Source of the DNA: JAYZDP01 sp036337765
GTDB lineage: Bacteria; Acidobacteriota; Thermoanaerobaculia; Multivoradales; Multivoraceae
Reading direction: 5' to 3'
NCBI GenBank assembly: GCA_036337765.1
Contig: JAYZDP010000059.1
Coordinates: 1 to 11,084, forward strand
Length of the DNA: 11,084 nucleotides
The position numbers were made by a program, and so were the translations under genes. Below the pieces are notes generated by a model. That model worked only from the letters and a program-made list of their open reading frames with translations. It did not search any database and was not told the origin of the DNA. This document shows positions 6,563-11,084 of the stretch, one piece after another; within the stretch, counting starts at the first letter, position 1; every line of letters starts with the position of its first letter.

Positions 6563-8262
6563 GCAGACCGGCGGTCTTCGGCTCGGCCGAGCTCGCCCCT
6601 CAGGTACATCTCCTTCGCCAGTCGTCGTTGCACTTTGCCGCTGGTCGTCTTGGGGATCTGGCCGCGGCGCACGAGAACGACATCCGCCAGGTTGATGCCC
6701 AGCGAGTGCGCTACCTGGAGACGAATCTCGCGCTCCAGCTCCTCCAAAGCCCCGGCATCACGCTCGCCGACCTCCACCACGAGCACCGCTTCTTCACCTT
6801 CATTCCCCCGAGTCACGGAAAACGCTGCGCACCGACGGCTCCCGCCACCGCCAGTGGCTGCCTCGGCAAGCCACTCGAGCTCGTGCGGCATGAAGTTGGT
6901 GCCTCGCACGATCAGAACGTCTTTCAATCTCCCAGTCAGATAGAGCTCGCCCTCGTTCAGGAAGCCGAGGTCGCCGGTACGCAACCAACCATCGACGATC
7001 GCTTCGTCGGTGGCTTCAGGTTCTTCGTAATAGCCCATCATGAGCGCAGGGGAACGAACCCAGAGCTCTCCGACGCTCCCTTCGGGGAGCTCTGAACCCA
7101 CAGGGTCGGTGATTCGCAGCTGTGTGTTGGACATCGGCAGCCCAAGACAGACGACCTCGTCGGCGTCCGGCCCGGAGTCCGGGACCGCCAACGTACGTAG
7201 GCCCTGGCGCGCCCCATCGACCGTCACCCCGAGAGAGGCCTCGGCGAGGCCATAGCCGGCAAAGAAGCAGTTCGCGTCGAATCCGTAGGGGCCGAACGCC
7301 TCCACGAACGCCGCTACGGTCTCGGGCCGCACCATCTCGGCACCGCAAGTACTCACACGCAACCCACTCAGATCGAGGCCTTCGCGATCTTCGGGGCGGA
7401 TCCGCTCGACACAGAGCTGATAGCCGAAGTTCGGTGCCTGGGTGGCCGTCTTGCCGTGTTTGCCGACCTCCGCCAACCAGACTCGTGGCCGGGCCAGGAA
7501 GGCGTTTGGCGGAAAGAGCCACAGATTCAGCCCGGTGACGATCGCGGTCCAGAGGATGCCGACCAGGCCCATGTCGTGATGCATCGGAAGCCAACTCACG
7601 AGCGAGTCGGCCCACTCGTGGAGCGGTTCGCCATTCTCGTCGCGATAGCTGAAGGCCATGCTGGCCACGTTCTGAATCGCGGCACCGTGACTCACCATCA
7701 CGGCACGCGGGAGCCCGGTGGATCCGCTCGTCAGCTGCAGGAACGCGCAATCACCGCAAGCAAGGCCTGGCGAGTCCGAAGGGCCGCCAACGCCCAACGC
7801 AGCCTGAGCCTGTGCCTCGGGTGTGATCGCGACTTCGATCAGGCGTGTCGCCTCCCGTGCCACAGCCTGATCAAGAAAGCCGTCGGAGATGACCGCGTGC
7901 CGCACCCCGAGCCGGTCGACCAGACCCTCGATCTTGCGCACGTGCGCGTCCGCCGCGCCGAAGCCTCCGGGTGAGGCAACCGCGAACGGAAAGGCGCCCC
8001 GCCACAGGGCGCCGATCCAGCACTCGAAAAACGCCCAGGTCGTCGGTAAACCCACGAGCACTCGATCGCGGGGCTCGAGACCGAGCGTGGCCCAGCGACC
8101 CGCCGACTGCTGGACTGAGGCTAGGACTTCGGGAAAGGTGCGTCGCTCATAGCGTCGGCCCCGACTATCGAAGACCGCGATGCCTCGCTCCGGGTGGTAG
8201 CGGGCCGCCCGTTCGAGGGCCTCCTTCAGCGTCGCGGGAGGATCCGAAAAGCCGACGGTCAT
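6559..8262 (-). CDS. AMP-dependent acyl synthetase, fatty-acyl-AMP ligase (FAAL) type
   Basis: This 567-residue adenylate-forming enzyme should activate a carboxylic (probably fatty) acid with ATP. Its core motifs appear in order: FLQLTSGSTGLPRAVMVSH (174-192, phosphate loop), SWLPMHHDMGLVG (223-235), GYGLAEASLGV (336-346), GWLRTGDLG (425-433), GRLKDVLIVRGTNFMP (444-459) and the C-terminal PKTTSGKVQR (537-546) with the adenylation lysine Lys543. FLQLTSGSTG, SWLP.HHDMGL and the GYGLAEA.L block are typical of FAALs, which pass acyl-adenylates to carrier proteins, rather than of ordinary acyl-CoA ligases. The choice between the two is inference. The loop residue that is usually Lys (PKG) is Arg186-Ala here. 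The ATG lies 3 bp after lepA, preceded by GAGGG with suitable spacing. No acyl-carrier protein or polyketide synthase gene is in the window, so the product is unknown. Confidence 0.88.
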   Translation of the reverse strand: MTVGFSDPPATLKEALERAARYHPERGIAVFDSRGRRYERRTFPEVLASVQQSAGRWATLGLEPRDRVLVGLPTTWAFFECWIGALWRGAFPFAVASPGGFGAADAHVRKIEGLVDRLGVRHAVISDGFLDQAVAREATRLIEVAITPEAQAQAALGVGGPSDSPGLACGDCAFLQLTSGSTGLPRAVMVSHGAAIQNVASMAFSYRDENGEPLHEWADSLVSWLPMHHDMGLVGILWTAIVTGLNLWLFPPNAFLARPRVWLAEVGKHGKTATQAPNFGYQLCVERIRPEDREGLDLSGLRVSTCGAEMVRPETVAAFVEAFGPYGFDANCFFAGYGLAEASLGVTVDGARQGLRTLAVPDSGPDADEVVCLGLPMSNTQLRITDPVGSELPEGSVGELWVRSPALMMGYYEEPEATDEAIVDGWLRTGDLGFLNEGELYLTGRLKDVLIVRGTNFMPHELEWLAEAATGGGGSRRCAAFSVTRGNEGEEAVLVVEVGERDAGALEELEREIRLQVAHSLGINLADVVLVRRGQIPKTTSGKVQRRLAKEMYLRGELGRAEDRRSA

Positions 8263-8265
8263 CCG

Positions 8266-10071
8266 CTATCCCTCGTCCGAGCGAAGAACCGAGATGAACG
8301 CCTCCTGCGGTATCTCCACCGCGCCGACGACCTTCATCCGCTTCTTGCCTTCCTTCTGCTTCTCGAGCAGCTTGCGCTTGCGGCTGATGTCACCGCCGTA
8401 ACACTTCGCGGTGACGTCTTTGCGAAAGGCGTTGATCGTGGCGCGCGCGATGATCTGACCGCCGACCGCTCCCTGGATGGCGATCTTGAACTGCTGGCGC
8501 GGGATGGTGTCCTTCAGCCTCTCGCAGTACTTCAGAGCGCGAGCGCGCGCCAGGTCGCGGTGGACCAACTGCGACAGGGCGTCGACCTTCTCGGTATTGA
8601 CAAGGATGTCGACCTTGACCAGGTCCGCCACGCGATAGTCGAGCAGCTCGTAGTCGAACGAGCCGTATCCCTGCGTCACGGTCTTGAGTCGGTCATAGAA
8701 GTCGAACAGAACCTCGGCGAGGGGAATGATCGAAGTCAGCTCGACCCGCCCGACCGACAGGTAGTTGTAGCTGATGTCCTCACCGCGCCGCTCGCGACAA
8801 AGCTCCATCACCACCCCGACGTAGCGCTCCGGCATCATCACCGCCGCCTTGATGTAGGGCTCGGCCACACTCGAGATCAGGGTCGGGTCGGGATACAGGC
8901 TCGGATTGTCGATCTCGACCTCGAGCCCGTCATTCATGGTCACCTGGTACTGCACCGATGGAGCCGAGAGCACGAGCGAAAGGCCATACTCCCGCTCAAG
9001 TCTCTCTTGGACGACGTCGAGGTGTAAAAGCCCGAGAAAGCCGCAGCGAAAGCCAAATCCCAGTGCGGTCGAAGCGTCCTTCTGGAAGGTCAGGGCCGCA
9101 TCGTTGAGCTTGAGCTTGTCGAGTGCCTTCGTCAGGTCTTCGTAGTCGGCCGTCGACACCGGATAGATCGACGAGAACACCACGGGCTTGGCTTCGCGAT
9201 AGCCCGGGACGGGCTCGGCCGCCGGCGTATCGGTCTCGGTGATCGTATCGCCGACCGCGATATCAGAGATTGTCTTCACCCCCGCGATCACGTAGCCCAC
9301 GTCGCCCGCGCTAAGCCCCTCGGTCACGTTACGCTCGAGCTGCAGGGTCCCGACCTCCTCGACGGTGTAGTCAACGCCGGAGTGCATGAAGCGGACCTGC
9401 TGGCCTTTTCGGAGGCTGCCCTCCACCACGCGAACCAGGAGCACGACACCGCGATAGGCGTCGTACTGCGCATCGAAGACCAGTGCCTGAAGCGGGGCCT
9501 GCGGATCGCCGACCGGAGCCGGGAGCTTCTCGACGAGGGTCTCGAGAAGCTCATCGATTCCCTCTCCGGTCTTTGCAGAGCAGTGTGCTACCTCAAAGGG
9601 ATCGAGGCCGAGGTCGGCATCGATCTCCTCAGCCACACGCTCGACGTCGGCGGAGGGCAGATCGATCTTGTTGATGACCGGCAGGATCTCCAGGTCAAAC
9701 TCCATCGCCAGGTAGAGGTTGGCGACGGTCTGGGCCTCGACTCCCTGCGCAGCGTCGATGAGCAGCAGCGCGCCCTCACAGGACATCAGCGACCGCCGCA
9801 CCTCGTGCGAGAAGTCGACGTGACCGGGAGTGTCGATCAGATTGAGCCGGTACCGCTGACCGTCGGCGGCATCGTAGAGCAGGGTGATCGTGTTCGACTT
9901 GATGGTGATCCCGCGCTCGCGCTCGATGTCCATCGAGTCGAGGATCTGGTCGCGGAACTCGCGCTCCTCCACCGCTCCGCAGCGCTGGATCAACCGATCG
10001 GCAAGGGTGGACTTGCCGTGATCGATGTGCGCGATGATGCAGAAGTTCCGGGTGGATTCCAGGCTGTCCAT
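8266..10071 (-). CDS. lepA: Elongation factor 4 (LepA), ribosome-associated GTPase
   Basis: LepA/EF4 is a conserved translational GTPase that acts on the ribosome. From the ATG at 10071 the protein has 601 residues, matching the usual length of about 600. All GTPase motifs are present: G1 AHIDHGKST (14-22), G2 RGIT (53-56), G3 DTPGH (80-84), G4 NKID (134-137) and G5 SAK (165-167). The LepA-specific C-terminal domain (about 489-601) carries AIQGAVGGQIIARATI, KCYGGDISRKRKLLEKQKEG and KRMKVVGAVEIPQEAF. The reading frame stays open to 10275, but that 68-residue extension has no counterpart in LepA and runs out of frame through the EVE remnant. A GGAG at 10078-10081 supports the start given here. 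No signal-peptidase gene follows, unlike in E. coli. The ligase gene starts 3 bp after its stop, so this gene may head the downstream transcription unit. Confidence 0.97.
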   Translation of the reverse strand: MDSLESTRNFCIIAHIDHGKSTLADRLIQRCGAVEEREFRDQILDSMDIERERGITIKSNTITLLYDAADGQRYRLNLIDTPGHVDFSHEVRRSLMSCEGALLLIDAAQGVEAQTVANLYLAMEFDLEILPVINKIDLPSADVERVAEEIDADLGLDPFEVAHCSAKTGEGIDELLETLVEKLPAPVGDPQAPLQALVFDAQYDAYRGVVLLVRVVEGSLRKGQQVRFMHSGVDYTVEEVGTLQLERNVTEGLSAGDVGYVIAGVKTISDIAVGDTITETDTPAAEPVPGYREAKPVVFSSIYPVSTADYEDLTKALDKLKLNDAALTFQKDASTALGFGFRCGFLGLLHLDVVQERLEREYGLSLVLSAPSVQYQVTMNDGLEVEIDNPSLYPDPTLISSVAEPYIKAAVMMPERYVGVVMELCRERRGEDISYNYLSVGRVELTSIIPLAEVLFDFYDRLKTVTQGYGSFDYELLDYRVADLVKVDILVNTEKVDALSQLVHRDLARARALKYCERLKDTIPRQQFKIAIQGAVGGQIIARATINAFRKDVTAKCYGGDISRKRKLLEKQKEGKKRMKVVGAVEIPQEAFISVLRSDEG

Positions 10072-10077
10072 CACGGA

Positions 10078-10081
10078 CTCC
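10078..10081 (-). promoter_or_regulatory. Ribosome binding site fixing the lepA start
   Basis: GGAG on the - strand lies six bases before the ATG at 10071 (GGAGTCCGTG-ATG). It supports that ATG over the far upstream in-frame starts near 10275. It sits between the EVE remnant's stop and lepA. Confidence 0.6.
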
Positions 10082-10082
10082 G

Positions 10083-10363
10083 TCAGGCGATGCTCGCCTT
10101 GATCTTGGCCCGCCGGCAAATCACCTTCCAGTGGGCGGGTGTGACCGGCTGTAGCGACAGGCGCTGGAATCGCCGTAATGCGGCCATTCCCTCGAGCTGC
10201 TTCATCGTTTGCAGCTCCGGCAGCGGGATCTCTTCGTCGAGCGCATGAGATTACGCGCCCGGTAGTTGCGTACACCCTCCCAGTACGTCGACCCGTCTTG
10301 AGCCAGATGGTCGATCGAATACACGTGCGGCTCGCTCTTCATGGGCCAGTACTGCTTCGCCAT
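10083..10363 (-). pseudogene. EVE-domain (PUA-like) protein gene, broken by an internal frameshifting deletion
   Basis: EVE proteins are small PUA-like proteins of about 140-160 residues, thought to bind modified bases in nucleic acid. The start at 10363 gives a clear family N-terminus: MAKQYWPMKSEP, then VYSIDHL and WEGVRNYRARNLMR, 41 residues in all. After 10241 that frame no longer resembles the family; it reads a basic tail and stops at 10202-10204 (53 aa). In another frame, from about 10241 to the TGA at 10083-10085, the family C-terminus appears: LDEEIPLPELQTM, then FQRLSLQPVTPAHWKVI. That frame has a TAA just upstream, so the halves cannot be read as one protein. About 60 middle residues are missing compared with a full EVE domain, and the join near 10239-10243 shifts frame. 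It lies 23 bp after msrP and 11 bp before lepA. A real pseudogene or an assembly deletion would look the same. Confidence 0.75.
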
Positions 10364-10386
10364 GAAGAACCCAGAGGCCGCCGTGC

Positions 10387-11084
10387 CTAGCGGGCGACCT
10401 GCCCCTGCGTCAGGGGCTTCTGCAGCTCACGCGGCTCGTCGGCGTAAAGGTCGGCGACGTACGAGTCGTAGCCGTTGTACATCGGGGTCTCGAAGACGTC
10501 ACGATTGTGCAGCCAGTAGGAGTGGGCCTGACTCCACCGCGGGTGTGGAATGAACGGGTTGACGTTCGACAGAAAGCCATACTCGTGCGCCTGAATCTGC
10601 CAGAAGGTCTTGGGCTCCTCTTCGACGAAGTCGATCTTCACGATCGACTTCGGGTTCTTGTAGCCGTACTTCCAGGGCGCGAGCACCCGGATCGGGGAGC
10701 CGTGCTGACGTAGCAGAGGTTCGCCGTAAACCCCGGTGGCCATGAAGGCGAGCTCATTGCGGGCCTCGTCGATGCGCAGAGCTTCGTGGTACGGCCAGGG
10801 ATACCAATGGGCCTCCTCCACTCCCGGCATCTGATCCTTGCGCAACACCGTCTCGAAACGCACGTACTTCGCGCTCGGCTTGGGATCTGCCCGGTCGATG
10901 AGGGTCTTGAGCGGAAACCCGCTCCAGGGCACATTCATCGCCCAACGCTCGACGCAGCGGAAATGGTAGAGGCGCTCTTCATGCGGGATGGCGAAGATGT
11001 CGTCGAGATCGAGAGTCTGAGGCTTGCTGCACAGGCCGCCGATCTCCATCTTCCAGGGATCCACCTCGAACTTGGAGGCAAACT
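10387..11084 (-). CDS. msrP: Protein-methionine-sulfoxide reductase catalytic subunit MsrP (YedY), 5' end outside window
   Basis: MsrP is a periplasmic molybdopterin enzyme, exported by the Tat pathway, that repairs oxidised methionines in envelope proteins. The visible C-terminal part, about 232 residues, aligns through its length with E. coli MsrP. The frame runs in from the edge as FASKFEVDPWKMEIGG. It includes the molybdenum-ligand cysteine in FRCVERWAMNVPWSGFPL, then AKYVRFET, the MATGVYGEPL and HGSPIRVLAPWKYGYK segment that holds the cofactor, and EYGFLSNVNPFIPHPRWSQA. A GTG at 11064 is not the true start, because matching residues continue upstream; the Tat signal and roughly the first 90 residues should lie beyond 11084. 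The end (NGYDSYVADLYADEPREL) is a little longer than in E. coli. The usual haem-binding membrane partner MsrQ does not follow; the EVE remnant does. It could be encoded upstream or elsewhere. Confidence 0.94.
   Translation of the reverse strand, partial: FASKFEVDPWKMEIGGLCSKPQTLDLDDIFAIPHEERLYHFRCVERWAMNVPWSGFPLKTLIDRADPKPSAKYVRFETVLRKDQMPGVEEAHWYPWPYHEALRIDEARNELAFMATGVYGEPLLRQHGSPIRVLAPWKYGYKNPKSIVKIDFVEEEPKTFWQIQAHEYGFLSNVNPFIPHPRWSQAHSYWLHNRDVFETPMYNGYDSYVADLYADEPRELQKPLTQGQVAR

Noticed and set aside
6565..6577. Inverted repeat AGACC-gcc-GGTCT at the ligase/peptidase junction
   Set aside because: It is a 5-bp stem inside coding sequence without a T-tract; such repeats are expected by chance here and the genes overlap, so a terminator is unlikely.
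8194..10248. Two + strand open frames opposite lepA (277 and 288 codons)
   Set aside because: They are antisense to a universally conserved gene and their sequence simply mirrors it; no start signal or domain supports them.
10072..10275. A 68-residue N-terminal extension of LepA in the same open frame
   Set aside because: It has no LepA counterpart, lies out of frame over the EVE remnant, and the ATG at 10071 has a GGAG Shine-Dalgarno and gives the normal length.

Overview
The window is GC-rich, fully coding bacterial DNA with genes packed head to tail. A periplasmic HlyD-type adaptor, a periplasmic molybdoenzyme (MsrP) and a twin-arginine export signal point to a Gram-negative organism. The mix of a fatty-acyl AMP-ligase, a crotonase, a NADH-dehydrogenase-like/SelD fusion and an orphan ECF-type sigma factor would suit a deltaproteobacterial/myxobacterial-like or acidobacterial-like environmental genome. 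That assignment is inference; no marker here fixes the taxon.

Layout. Bases 1-1012 (+ strand) hold the 3' end of a gene for a protein with a carboxypeptidase-regulatory-like (transthyretin-like) beta-domain. It overlaps by one base an ECF-like sigma factor gene. Everything else, from 11084 down to 1026, is on the - strand and reads in this order: msrP (5' end outside the window), a broken EVE-domain gene, lepA, an AMP-ligase of the fatty-acyl-AMP ligase type, an exported M28-like peptidase homologue, a crotonase (enoyl-CoA hydratase/isomerase family), an NDH-2-like/SelD fusion, and an HlyD-family membrane-fusion protein that converges on the sigma factor gene. Spacings are tiny: 3 bp between lepA and the ligase, a 4-bp GTGA overlap, 17 bp with a perfect Shine-Dalgarno, a 14-bp overlap, and about 50 bp before hlyD. 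This looks like one transcription unit at least from lepA to the SelD fusion.

How the genes relate. lepA and msrP are core genes and say little about their neighbours. The ligase and crotonase are both acyl-chain enzymes and could act in one lipid pathway, but no ACP, PKS or thiolase is present to define a product. The SelD fusion makes selenophosphate, but no user (selA/selB/tRNA-Sec or a tRNA 2-selenouridine synthase) lies in the window. The HlyD adaptor has no ABC transporter or TolC partner here.

I see no RNA gene, mobile element, CRISPR array or long repeat, and no intergenic stretch above 300 bp. I did not find a clearly new multi-gene system. The best leads are an EVE-domain gene cut by an internal frameshifting deletion, an M28-fold protein whose usual metal-ligand motifs are replaced while an HExxH-like motif appears, and the coupled beta-domain/sigma-factor pair, whose remaining genes would lie to the left of the window.
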